Assembly (NCBI GenBank): GCA_963556255.1
Contig: OY744613.1
Location: 36,385,555-36,449,554 of the forward strand
Reading direction: 5' to 3'
Source: Allolobophora icterica
Lineage: Eukaryota > Annelida > Clitellata > Crassiclitellata > Lumbricidae
Length of the DNA: 64,000 nt
Numbering within the stretch: position 1 is the stretch's first letter; every line of letters starts with the position of its first letter. Under the pieces are notes generated by a model. That model was not told the origin of the DNA and did not search any database. It saw only the letters and a list, made by a program, of their open reading frames with translations. Shown here one piece after another: positions 1 through 10,027 of the stretch. Made by a program: the position numbers and the translations under genes.

Positions 1-139
1 AGATTGGCCACTTAAATCTTACTCTGAATTCTTCTGGAAGCCAATGCAGTTAATTCTACTTTTCCGTCTGTTCTGCTGGTCAGTATATGCTGGTTACTGC
101 ACACCTTCACATCAGTTGGTCTAAATTCGTCACTGGATG

Positions 140-480
140 CATTCACCCTGGTCTGTTTACACTGATTACTAAATTCCCTTGCTTGCATGGTGGTGATGAT
201 GATGATATTCGTTTATTGTTTACAAAGTAAACACACGCTGACAAACCGCAGCATGGAACAAAGTTAGATAGAGTTTTGAGAAGTAGATAATATATAGAGT
301 ATAGTGTTCGGAAAATAAAGTCTCTGTTGTCTTTAACTGGAAGACAGTACTGGTGATTCTTGGGACGTAATGAATATACAGTTTTATGGACTGGTGGTAA
401 AAGAGGCCAAAGGTCGTGATCTTGATTGTTCTTAATACATGTAAATAATGGTGCTCCACACCTTCTCAAACAAATTCTTT
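140..480 (-). mobile_element. LINE 3' end (non-LTR retrotransposon remnant)
   Basis: On the minus strand the frame holds a terminal motif of the form YSLRP..H...LPVKDNRDFIFR.LY, the usual C-terminal end of a common invertebrate non-LTR reverse-transcriptase ORF. The same ending occurs at 5,604-5,800 and near 60,850. A short ATC-type repeat (190-207 on the plus strand) follows and fits a LINE 3' tail. Only the end is present and it is frameshifted, so it is a dead 5'-truncated copy. Clade not resolved. Confidence 0.55.
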
Positions 481-689
481 TAATCTACTCCTTGAGCTAC
501 CTGTAATAATAACAATTATAATAATAGCAGCAACTGTTTCTTCCCAGTTGGAGGAAGGAAACATTAGGATTACTGTGTGAATTCTCTGCTCAGAGGAAAA
601 CCCTGTCCCCATAAATACAGATACATAGCTTAGTCTTAAACATCCTTCACCTCCTTTGGACCATCTGCCTCCTACTTCACCACCCAATT

Positions 690-1875
690 GTAACAGGATA
701 GGCTAGAGTCAAAATGTACCAACACCTTAACAGAGTACCTATCTCCCAGACAGATGAGGGTGGGAGTCAGTAGGGATGTGAGGCAGTGGTCCACTCAAGC
801 AGACGTTTTCTTCAAAGCATGCAGTAAGACTCCATACTTGTTAATTAGATTTTGAAAATGCATTTAACAGCTCATAAAGGGACCAAATGCTTCTCTCCGT
901 GTAGCGTTTTACCAAAGCTAGCTCCTTTTTGCCATCCAGCCTTTGCTTAAGCCGCTGCGCTTAAGTTTGGCAACTTTTCTCTTTTATCACAAATGGGTCC
1001 ACAGCAAGAGGACCCTCTAGGCCCACTCCTCTTCTGTTTACTACTTCAACCAATTCTGTTAAAACTGTCAGGATGTCTGACACTTGGCTACCTTGAAGAC
1101 CTCACTCTCGGAGAGAAAGAATCAGCGGTGGCAACAGATGTGAAAATGATCTGAGAAGGTAGGCTTGCATCTTAAATGTGAGGTAATCTCATGGTGTTCA
1201 CTCACGAACAAATACAACTGGCTGAAGAAATTTAGGTCACTTAGGCCAGAGACAGGTTCTCTTCTAGGTGCTCCACTTTCTGAATCAGATGCTCTGAAGC
1301 AGATTCTTTAGTCCCAATGCCAGTATGTACTCATCCTCTCAAGACGCTCCCTAAGTCATCCGAAACTTTTGCACACATTACGGTGCTTTCTGGAATTTGA
1401 TCTTATACCTGCTACTTTAGTTTAACTGTCCCCATCTTTAGCACTAGCAATCACATGCATAACCTAGTAATGAATGTCAATCAGTTTCTTCAGTTTAATT
1501 ATTTAATATACATGAGAATAATGCATAATCATTAGACAATCAAGTGATCAATGTTCTATATATAAATTGCTAACTGACACAATCGTAGATAATCACTATC
1601 TATCCAGCATCTTGCGATTAACTACTTACCTATGCAAACCTCTCCAACTAGATTCTAGCCATTGACTCAAACTTGGATTGTCCCAGGAGAATGTCTCTTC
1701 ACAGTTCACACTGCTCATAGAACTTTGGCGTTCCACATTCGAACTTTACCATCGTCCCTTGGGTCAAAGTTCAGCTCAAAGTTCACTTCTTGTTGAAGTA
1801 TAATATCCCAGATCGAAGATCGCTGCCTTCAATCGACAATTATTTTGCACGTTCTTGCACAGTCAGTTCGTACAA
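690..1875. other. Intergenic stretch with no recognisable gene
   Basis: No long reading frame, tRNA-like structure, clear repeat or recognisable transposon end was seen on either strand. AT-rich unique-looking sequence. Confidence 0.5.
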
Positions 1876-1883
1876 CTTACAAA

Positions 1884-2092
1884 CAGGGCTGTAATGGTAA
1901 AATTAGAGGCGAGTACACGCTACCGGTTAGTTTTCCGAAACAAATTACAGGTGAGTATACGCTACAGTATTTTGTGAGTATACGCTACAGTATTTTAATG
2001 TAAATAAATATAAATATTTTGTGTGGTGAGTATACGGTCTCTAGAGGTAAGTATACGCTGTATACCCGCGTATACCCTCGACTACAGCCCTG
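1884..2092. mobile_element. hAT-type MITE (209 bp)
   Basis: The element begins CAGGGCTGTA and ends TACAGCCCTG, a perfect 10-bp terminal inverted repeat. It is flanked by an exact 8-bp duplication CTTACAAA (1,876-1,883 and 2,093-2,100), the target-site length of hAT transposons. Inside are repeats of a GTGAGTATACGCTACAG-like motif near both ends, likely subterminal transposase-binding repeats. No coding capacity, so it is a non-autonomous MITE. The intact duplication suggests a fairly recent insertion. Confidence 0.9.
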
Positions 2093-2100
2093 CTTACAAA

Positions 2101-2560
2101 CCATACAAGTAACAGTCCTTTAAGGTAATGCACTTTGACAGTTCAAAACGCTAAACATTTCAACACATTCAGTCACTATTCCGTCCTCACATCTGCTACT
2201 AAACGATGGATTTAATTCTTTCTAAAGACCCCGAGTGGATAGATTTGCACTGTTTCTCTCTGTGTCTCGCCACCATGCAGTCAAAACTATCTTTCTAATC
2301 CGAGTAGATGACAATTTTTCAATAGTCCAGTAGGATTTAATCCATCCCATCAGAATCTTACACATCACCATTCATAATCCTGAATCTCAAATATATTTCC
2401 TAATCTAAGATAATTTTATCACTCTAGATGCTGGCTTAGCTTTAGATGCTGGTTGATTAATTAACTTTAGCAATCTAAATTACCACAATAGATTAAACAT
2501 CATTCAACACCTAACAGAACAGTTAAACTCAACTACATATATATATACACATAGATAAGC
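2101..2560. other. Intergenic stretch, nothing recognised
   Basis: AT-rich sequence between the MITE and the LINE fragment. No ORF or repeat structure seen. Confidence 0.4.
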
Positions 2561-2564
2561 AGGT

Positions 2565-3640
2565 CTTGTGTGGTAATAGGGATACCATTACACTTTCAAT
2601 GCCTGGACTACCCCTTTCTGAAGAATTTTGATTCACTGTTATGCCATGGTCTTGCATCAATACTTAATTTGTCCCTCTCTGACTATCAATGGATCCACCA
2701 CTCTCTACCAGTGTTAGGGCATTCATGGAATGACCTCGTTGTCACTCTCTGCCTCTATGCTTCGGCCTCTATGGCTTCCCCTACAGGTACTCAGTGTCTT
2801 CAATCCTCCATGCTCAACAAGCTGCAGCTACCTGAAGACTTACAGGTCAGGACTCTGCTGGACCACTGATTGTACAGTTCCTTACCGAGACAATACCTTT
2901 GCTCACAAGCAATCATGCTGGGACAAACACTTAACACACAGAGATGCCAACAATCTCTGCACGTCAGTCATTGACAAATACCATCAAACAGGGTTTAGGG
3001 CTGTTGCAGCATTACATGCGAGCGATTGACTCTGCTTTGCTGTCTGTGGTCTGAAACACGAACACAAGGCCCTGAGAGTTGCAGTAGGCCTCATGTTGCT
3101 GCAAACCTCGTGAGTGTTGATGTGGGGCCCTTGTCAAAGCCAATGGTTCTCATGGGCGTTCTTGTTCTCTGGGACCAATGATCTGATCTGTCTCGGTTTT
3201 AGTCAAGTGGGTTTTCCAGCAGTGAAGGAGCCACCCAGACTTAGCAGAACAGATAGGAAAAGACCTGATGGCTTAAATCTCATTTTATGGCAGATGGGCC
3301 GAGCTTTGATTTGGGATGCCATGGTAACAGACACATCCTACCTTCCATTCCAAATCGACCTCAGCAGCCGAACTGGCAGCAGAAAGGAAGTGTGCAAAAT
3401 ATGACACACTTGCACAAACCTACCACTTTGTCCCACTGGCTTTGACAATCTCGGTCCAATTAACAGCAGTGGCCTACTTTTCATCACAGAGTTGGGGTGC
3501 TGTCTCTCTCGTATAACCAGTGACACGAGAGAAGCCAGCTTTCTTTTTCAGCGCATTGCCATCATAATCCAATGCTTTAACACCAATGCCTTCCAAGGCA
3601 TCATTGCTCTGCTGGATCTTGACGAGTTCTAGCTGTCCCA
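2565..3640 (+). mobile_element. LINE ORF C-terminal half with PD-(D/E)XK-like motif (decayed)
   Basis: Read through several frameshifts and stops, the plus strand gives in order: a segment with HHSLPV and GTQ.LQSS, typical downstream of the reverse transcriptase in one LINE group; SDWL...CGL; ALRVAVGLML; then RLSRTDRKRPDGLNLI followed by WDAMVTDT; and finally DTREASFLFQRIAIIIQ. The block KRPDG...W(D)..V resembles the active site of restriction-like endonucleases. That function is my inference; the family is one I recall from many invertebrate genomes. Two shorter copies lie at 28,030 (plus) and 58,550 (minus). No intact frame remains. Confidence 0.65.
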
Positions 3641-3707
3641 GAATGGTTTCTGCATTCTCCAAATATTTTTAATTCCTGAGGGATCTGACGTACCTCAAGG
3701 CCAAGAA

Positions 3708-3708
3708 A

Positions 3709-3780
<72 letters not shown>

Positions 3781-3960
3781 AGCAGCTTTATATAGCGCCC
3801 CTACAAGATTGTCTACTCAAGAGCACTCCCAGCCCAACCACGGTCAAACAACGCAGTTTTGAGGACAGTAAGAAATAGGGTGAAATGACCAATCGGTATT
3901 TAGTGGAGCCAATTCCAGGTCTTTAAGACATATAATAATAATGACTAGTAGTAGTGGTGC
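3708..3960 (-). mobile_element. L2-like LINE 3' tail with (ATT)n microsatellite
   Basis: On the minus strand the sequence reads ...WNWL...GWAGSALE then stop, followed by GGGGCGCTATATAAAG and a run of about 24 ATT units (3,708-3,779 plus). The nearly intact L2 copy at 23,170-24,725 ends the same way (WAGSASE, then GCGCTATATT). This is a 5'-truncated relative; the trinucleotide run probably grew from its 3' tail. Confidence 0.65.
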
Positions 3961-4230
3961 AGATGCAGCATCTGTTGGTAGCCAAAATAAAGATCAAATT
4001 AAAGAAACTAACAAGAAAGGAAAAGAGAATGATTATAAATAATTTAAAAGAAGCAACAATAATGAGTTGGAATTAATTAGCAGGTTTGCTGTCCGTGAGA
4101 ACTTTGAAGAAGAATGATGAAGTAAATACCAGCCATGAGAAGGGGCATACACGTAGAACGTTAGAAATGAAGCAGCCCAGTTATGGAGGCTGGAGAAAAG
4201 ACTCAGGGCTTCATTAAGTATAAAGTTAAT

Positions 4231-4410
4231 AAGTAGTAGTAGTAGTAGTAGTAACAGCAGCATACATGTTTGTACAAATTGTACATATGTATGTATGTAT
4301 GTATGTATGTACATGTATGTATGTATGTATGTATGTATGTATGTATGTATGTATGTATGTATGTATGTATGTATGTATGTATGTATGTATGTAGGTATGT
4401 ATGTATGCAT
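4231..4410. repeat. (TAG)n and (ATGT)n microsatellites
   Basis: A TAG run (4,231-4,252) is followed by a long, slightly interrupted ATGT run (about 4,285-4,408). The HTYI-type reading frames across it are artefacts of the tetranucleotide repeat. Confidence 0.95.
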
Positions 4411-4439
4411 AGATATATAAATGATAGCATATAAATCAA

Positions 4440-5540
4440 TTTACAATGTTAATTCTAAGCAATTCAAACTGCTCGGCACAGTTACACTACAGTTAACATT
4501 TCAGCCACAATAAAATCAAACAGTACTAACATTACCTTTTCCATATCGTACATTCAAATTTGTCTTAAAGTTTATAAATATATTTTCAGCTTCAGGAAAA
4601 TCAATAAGAAGCCAGCTGTGATAAGCATTATTGGCCAGACATAAGAACCGATTATTGACTGGGTTAGCCAACTGTTGCTCATGTCACTTGACAAGCAACA
4701 TTTTATTGTTAATATGAGAATATGCAAGAGATGATTGGCTTAAGCCACCAGACATTACAGTGTAACTTCAGTAAATCAAACTTCATTATTTGTACCTTTC
4801 TGTTATATAAAAAACAGTCGTCAATACAAACACATACAAGCAACTCTGTCTTACTGAACTTGCATAATATTAAAGTTTCACGCAAAGGTATCTTTTGGTT
4901 TTTATCAAACTATTGGCTAACAAATATCTTGACACTACAGGGTCATTCTGTGACTTGATACTTGCGACCTGCCTAGTTTCGTTTCCTCACTGGTTTCAGG
5001 CATGAAACAAAGAATGATGCACATGGACCCTCCACGTGATCCATTGCCTAGGTCACTGGGAAGGGTCAGTCAAAGCTATGTGTACTCTAATTTCATATTT
5101 CTACCATAGCCTCATTTTACTGACCTAAACCCTACAACCCCTAAAAGACAAGCTTTCTGGTGGTGATGTTTTGCAAAGACTTTCATCTGCATAAAATAGT
5201 CTCCATTATGATATTTAATACAGTTTGCTGTCCTGAAATGCTTTAAGCAGGCTCACACAAATCTGGTCGCCATCAGCGGTCCCATCTTTATGCCAAGTCA
5301 ACTTTGTGCTATATTTCTGCTACCTTTCTCTTTTTAGCAACTTTGTAAGAAACTTTCAGTTCAGGTTTATAGCTGTTGGGAATATTTCAGAGTTTGTGTT
5401 ACCGGTAGTTAAAAATTACATACGTGCATAATGTTTTCAACTATTATCTTTCATTTGCAACACATTATTATCACTAAAAACACATTTTCGGTACATATAT
5501 TCAAGGTTTATGATATATATATATTCGTTTATTTCCAATC
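4440..5540. other. Intergenic stretch, nothing recognised
   Basis: AT-rich, with a short reading frame (4,722-4,958) that matches nothing I know. No terminal repeats or splice-bounded exon could be supported. Confidence 0.4.
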
Positions 5541-5603
5541 TGTGGGTTGACACACCGCAAACCATTACAATAAGAGCCTGTGAACTAAAAATCAATAGTT
5601 TAA

Positions 5604-6545
5604 CTAATAAACTGGTCCAGCATGGGACAACATTTTTGGCATGGCTACTGAGTTTGTTCTTTTTTTGTATAGGACCCTAGATATAAAGTTTCTGTCATCC
5701 TTGAGGGGCAGAGAAAAATCATGCGGCCTCGGTCTTAGACTATAGCGACGCACAACCGTAGGTGGGAAGATGGGACGGAGCACATGGATCTTGCTACGAA
5801 TGACTGACCGCAGGAGGCTGTCGTCCGCATCGCTCACCATCACCGCCACACTCCGCATATCTTGCGACAGGCAGCCCATTCTTCGCATTCGGTTCAGAAA
5901 CCTCTCGAGGCGGACATGGTCATCAGTGGTAGCGCAACCCCACCACGACAGGGCTGCATATAGAAGCCGAGCAACCATAGTCGCACCAGCAACCGAAGAG
6001 AAGATGTTGTAGAGCATAAAGGCGAGAGCAATTTCCGTAGAGTAGCCTTCGCGGTAAGCTGATTGGTAAGGACTGAAATTAGGAGATGAGGTAATGTGCT
6101 TCTTGATCTGTGTGAGGAAGAGACGTTCGAGAATCTTAGAAATGTTATTAAGGTTGGAAATGGGTCTAAAGTTTGACAGGCTTTTGATGTCCAGGTCATG
6201 TTTCTTAAGTAAAGGCATTACTAAAGCAGATTTAAATCTTGATTGAAAGCAGCCTTCAGTAAAAGACAAATTCACCATATGTGCAATAAGGTGGGAGAAA
6301 ACATCGGAACAGGAGACAAGGAGTGATGTAGGTATGAAGTCCATCGGAGATGACTTAGGGATAATATGATTAAGGAGAGACAAGACTTCCAAGTAAGTTA
6401 CAGGTGGCACATCACTAAAGACAGTGCCAGAAAAGTCAGGGTCAAGCAATAGGTCACTCCATTTAAGATCGGCAGCACATTGGGCAATCTTGCATTTAAG
6501 ATTGTTAAGCTTGTTAACAAAAAATGAAGAGAAGTCAGATTTCGG
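5604..6545 (-). mobile_element. Chimeric LINE reverse-transcriptase ORF (N-terminal RT joined to a foreign C-terminus)
   Basis: An uninterrupted 281-residue minus-strand frame (5,604-6,449) continues upstream to about 6,545. Its first half has RT finger motifs: IIPKSSPMDFIPTSLL, FKSALVMPLLKK, NFRPISNL, SKILERL and QSAYREGYSTE. It then passes directly to a C-terminal LINE tail (LLYAALSWWG, LRPRPHDFSLPLKDDRNFI). The RT palm including the catalytic YADD is missing between them. The N-terminal part matches the family at 16,760-18,700; the C-terminal part matches the ends at 140 and 60,720. Template switching or a deletion between nested copies would explain it. It cannot encode a working RT. Confidence 0.75.
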
Positions 6546-6684
6546 TTATGCCCTAAAGATAACCAATTAATTTAATTTCTGGCATTAACAAGTTCACATT
6601 TGTTTATATTCAAGGTTAAGTTGTGCAAACATGTTTGTTGTAAATACAATTTCAAATGTTGTAAATGAGTGTTTCAACACTTCA

Positions 6685-6945
6685 TTAACACCTCACATAC
6701 CTCAGGCATTCAATACTGACACTCGAAAGTAAAGCTGTCCTAGTATGAGGAACTAAGAGATCCAGTCTGTTCGAGGAGCGAAGTGGATGAAGCAAGAAGA
6801 CTGAAAAAGGCCGGTGTATTACACCAGTTAGATATTTAGGGATGAGACCCCGCTGTGCTTTGGATACCAGAATGAGAATTTTGAATTTAATGTGTGCAGA
6901 AAAAGGAAGCCAGTGCAACATTTCTCGCATATATTTCAACTATAT
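6685..6945 (-). mobile_element. LINE C-terminal fragment (minus copy of a head-to-head pair)
   Basis: The frame shows YMREMLHWLPF...KFKILILV, LIPKYLTGVI, PLRSSNRLDLLVPHTRTALL: the standard C-terminal order of CR1/L2-type LINE ORFs. It stops before the WN.LP block. It abuts a plus-strand copy at 6,945 through a near-palindrome. Confidence 0.7.
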
Positions 6946-7590
6946 GCGAGAAACATCGCACTGGTTCCTGGCTGAGGAAAGGATCATCATCATTCAAGAT
7001 CATCGTCATGGGACGAACATCGATGTCAGTGTGGCACCAGAGTACATCAGGGAACTCTGCGTTCCTATCTCCAGCCAGCTACGAAGTCGATCCTTATTTA
7101 TTTATTTATTTATTCCGGATATTTCTATAGCGCCTCTCGAAGTCAACTACTACTCAGAGGCGCTCCCGACTACAGCATTTGATACTGTGTCGGAATTTTC
7201 ACACCGAAGCGCCACGAGCAATTGCGAGTGAAGGACTTGCCCAAGGTCCGTACGCAGCAGCTAGAGTGGGATTCGAACCTGCAACCCTCCGGTCACAAGG
7301 CGCCGAACTTACCACTGAGCCACCACGCCCCACTACTCAGTTCAGTAGCTCATGGGACCTGATGGTCCCGCGCTCCCGTACACTGATGTGGGTGCACCGT
7401 GCCTTCTCATGCATTGGACCATCATGCTGGAACGGTCTTCAATTAACAATTCATAACACTGCACTGCACACAGCCCAAGAAACATTTTCAAAATGTCTTA
7501 AACTGCGTCCGTTCAAATCTGTTAGGTAGCTATGTTTAGCGCCTATGTGAGGTTCTTGTAAGGCGCTACATAAATGATCATATATATAAA
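6945..7590 (+). mobile_element. LINE C-terminal fragment interrupted by a SINE
   Basis: The plus strand reads YMRETSHWFLAEERIII, then APEYIRELCVPISSQLRS. After a SINE (7,095-7,333) it resumes with MVPRSRT, HRAFSCIGPSCWNGLQL and ends in KLRPFKSVR and a stop, then a GGCGCTACATAAATGATC-like tail. This is the CR1/L2-type C-terminal order. The SINE inserted between the LRS and VPRSRT blocks, so the LINE is older. Confidence 0.7.
7095..7333 (-). mobile_element. tRNA-derived SINE with LINE-like tail
   Basis: On the minus strand the head (about 7,333 to 7,270) is tRNA-like, with a GGTTCGAATCC-type B box (GGATTCGAACC on plus) and an upstream GTGGCTCAGTGGTAAG A-box-like segment. A central block GACCTTGGGCAAGTCCTTCA follows, resembling the conserved middle of MIR/Deu-type SINEs. 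The 3' part, with AGAGGCGCTATAGAAATA and a TAAA repeat, matches the local LINE tails, implying mobilisation by those LINEs. A SINE at 36,700-36,930 shares the central block. Confidence 0.75.
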
Positions 7591-7648
7591 TACAGAGGAG
7601 TTAGAGATGGCAGCCAACTATCATAGTGAGGTCCCTTACCAAGATCAA

Positions 7649-8190
7649 GGGGACAGGTTGGACAAAAGCACCATATTTTTTCCACGTGATCTGCATTGCT
7701 AACACTTTCTATTTTTGGTAGGATCCACGTGATCAAGACAATGGATCAAGAGTTATGACGTAATCATGTAGGCCGACAGACATTTTCGCCGATCCCAGGA
7801 AATAGTCGGGTCAATCTACGATTAAAAAAACCCCACCTAACCCCAAAAAATTGAAACAAAAGGTTTCTCAGTTGATTTTGTTACCAGTTGGCATGCTTAT
7901 TGACATAGTAAAAGTCTACTCTATTCTGACCATTCGAAAAGGGTCAATTTCAAGATGGCTGCCGGGAGCTAAAATTGCCTATATCTCAGGCACTATTCAA
8001 CCTAGAAAGGTGATTTTGATGTCTAACCATAGGTTTCATTGCTCAGCATTCAGTTACAATATGACTTTAATCACTTAAAGTCTCATATCAAGATGGCGTC
8101 CAAGATGGCTGCCGGGAGCTAAAATTGTCTATATCTCAAGCACTATTCAACCTAGAAAGGTGGTTTTGGTGTCTCACCGCAGGGTTTATT
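7649..8190 (+). repeat. Left arm of the long inverted repeat
   Basis: Pairs with 10,028-10,559. It starts GGGGACAGG, has two CACGTGATC motifs, and ends in tandem units starting AAGATGGC(G/T). A third unit (to about 8,380) extends beyond the matched arm. Short open frames here appear at both ends of the element and look incidental. Confidence 0.85.
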
Positions 8191-8449
8191 GATCAGCGTT
8201 CAGTTGAAATAACTTTAATCACTCAATATATCATTTCAAGATGGCGTCCAAGATGGCTGCCGGGAGCTAAAATTGCCTATATATCAGGCACTATTCAACC
8301 TAGTAAGGTGGTTTTGTTGTCTAACTGTAGAGCTTATTGCTCAGCATTCAGCTAATCACTCTAATCACTTAGTATATCATTTACTGACAAATCCAATGGT
8401 CAAACAGTTTACAGTTGCATAGCTTACACATTCATTTAGTCACTACTCA

Positions 8450-9960
8450 TGGTCATCATCCAACTCCTCTGGAAGAAGCTTGTTATGTGGATTGTTCCAT
8501 TTCTTCTACAGGAGCAGTGGAGTGTCTTGCAGGAATTGCAGCAGTTGCAATGAATGACCTTCAAGAGAATGTCTGGAGCGGCGTTGATTGTTGCCATCAC
8601 TGGTACAAACCGATTATCCTATAGGTTTCAACTCCAGTTAATGGCATCCATGCCCTCTGCTGTACCCATCCATATGATGGTCTGGCAGTAAGCTCTGCGA
8701 CTATGAAAGCTTAGTAGCAGATTCGGTTGGTGGAAGACGTTCTGGAGTTACAAATGATGAAACAGAGATAACCTTCTTGGTGAAGTTGTTATATCGCATT
8801 TTTGCAAGGGAATCTGTGCACTTGCCACTAAAAAGGATAGTTATTAATTGGCATCCTAGGTCATCAGTCACCTCTGTGGTCTGATTTGGGACGGTGAATG
8901 CATTGGCACTTTACCGAAGGATAGTATCTCCTTTTACAAGCTTCTGGAAAGCATTCTTTTTGCCACCGAATATGCAACAAGTCGTATCGCAACCTGTCAC
9001 GGCATGGATAAATAACAACTGAGAACACATGTCTTTCCGAGGATTTTCCTAAGATAGTTTATGTTTTACACTTTGCCAGTCATCATTTGTCTTGTCAGAT
9101 CTGAAGTAAAGACTCTTACAATGTGGCTTTACATGGTAGAGGAGTAAGACAAGGAGATTGGTATCTTCTTCGATTAACGTAGTTGTGTGTAGGAGAAATG
9201 TTTCTACTGCAACCTTTACTATCGCTACGTCGGCATACCCAGGTGCCTTGACCACAGTGCAATCCCTTTTTCTGAGCTCATCACTCACCAACCATATCAG
9301 TTTCTGTTAACTGATAGCTCTTGACAGGATCTCCTCTTTCCTGCCTTCACTGCTGAAACAGATAACGGGATAAATATTGTGTCCTCTTCTCAGATGTGTG
9401 TTGTCTCTAATAGATGGTCCTTGCTCATATCCGTCAAAAACAACGATTGTATCTGCACCATATTGCCGGATGGTGAAGTCGGCATACGACTGTGCTATTG
9501 CACCATAGGTTACTCCTTTTTCCATGGTATCCGATGAAGCAACGAACCTCCATCGAGGACTTGTCTCTCTGTCTCTGGTACAGAATCTAGGATGCCATCC
9601 CTTGCAAAGGCTTGCATGTTCACTGATCGCATGAGCTAGTTGTGGATTATCAGCCTTTCTAAAGATATTTCTGGCTTCAAAGAGGGCAGGAGGCAAAGGA
9701 CTGAACTCGTAACTCATAACCTCTTCCACTGATAGCTCTCCAGTTTTGGCAACTACCAAGAAATGTTCGAACAGAAGAGCGAAATCAATGGTTCGATCCA
9801 CAGCGACCGCAATAGCGGACGTTTCTCCAAGGGTTCTGGCTTTATCCTTTCTTCTGGTATGGCAATGTTAATGCAGCCTTTCCGACTATATTATGCATGC
9901 ATGATCATGCGCCCCACCTCCTCGTATTCATGCACATTTACACATTCGTGAGCCACAACC
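8450..9960 (-). pseudogene. Decayed PIN/FEN-like nuclease gene inside the inverted-repeat element
   Basis: Reading the minus strand across frameshifts gives, in order: GETSAIAVAVDRTIDFALLF, then ELSVEEVMSYEFSPLPPALF, NIFRKADNPQLA, YGAIAQSYADFTIRQYGA, VVFDGYEQGPSIRDNTH (plus strand 9,405-9,456), MVSDELRKRDCTVV, TTLIEEDTNLLVLLLYHV, HAVTGCDTT (about 8,981-9,010), FVTPERLPPTESATK, and a Cys-rich end with HCNC..C..LHCSCRR (about 8,500-8,555). The Asp-rich blocks fit a PIN/FEN-type metal-dependent nuclease. I recall this architecture as a large uncharacterised family in invertebrate genomes. At least four frame breaks make this copy dead. Function is inference; the motif order is seen. Confidence 0.7.
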
Positions 9961-10020
9961 AGATCCTTCGTTGGGGAACATTGTTAATGGCAATGTGGCT
10001 CACGAATTTGTAAATGTGCA
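9931..10020. repeat. 27-bp inverted repeat (hairpin) near the 5' end of the nuclease pseudogene
   Basis: Arms 9,931-9,957 and 9,994-10,020 (TGCACATTTACA... and its complement) match at 26 of 27 positions around a 36-nt loop. It lies just inside the right arm of the element. Confidence 0.85.
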
Positions 10021-10027
10021 ATGAGCT

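Noticed and set aside
4033..4439. 125- and 78-residue frames rich in HTYI/TYIH
   Set aside because: They are translations of the (ATGT)n microsatellite and flanks.
7270..7333. Possible functional tRNA gene (minus)
   Set aside because: B box and A box are present but the cloverleaf is imperfect and it continues into a SINE body and LINE tail.
7851..8078. 75-residue frame present in both element arms as a gene
   Set aside because: Repeated because the arms are inverted copies; no domain and overlaps the tandem units.
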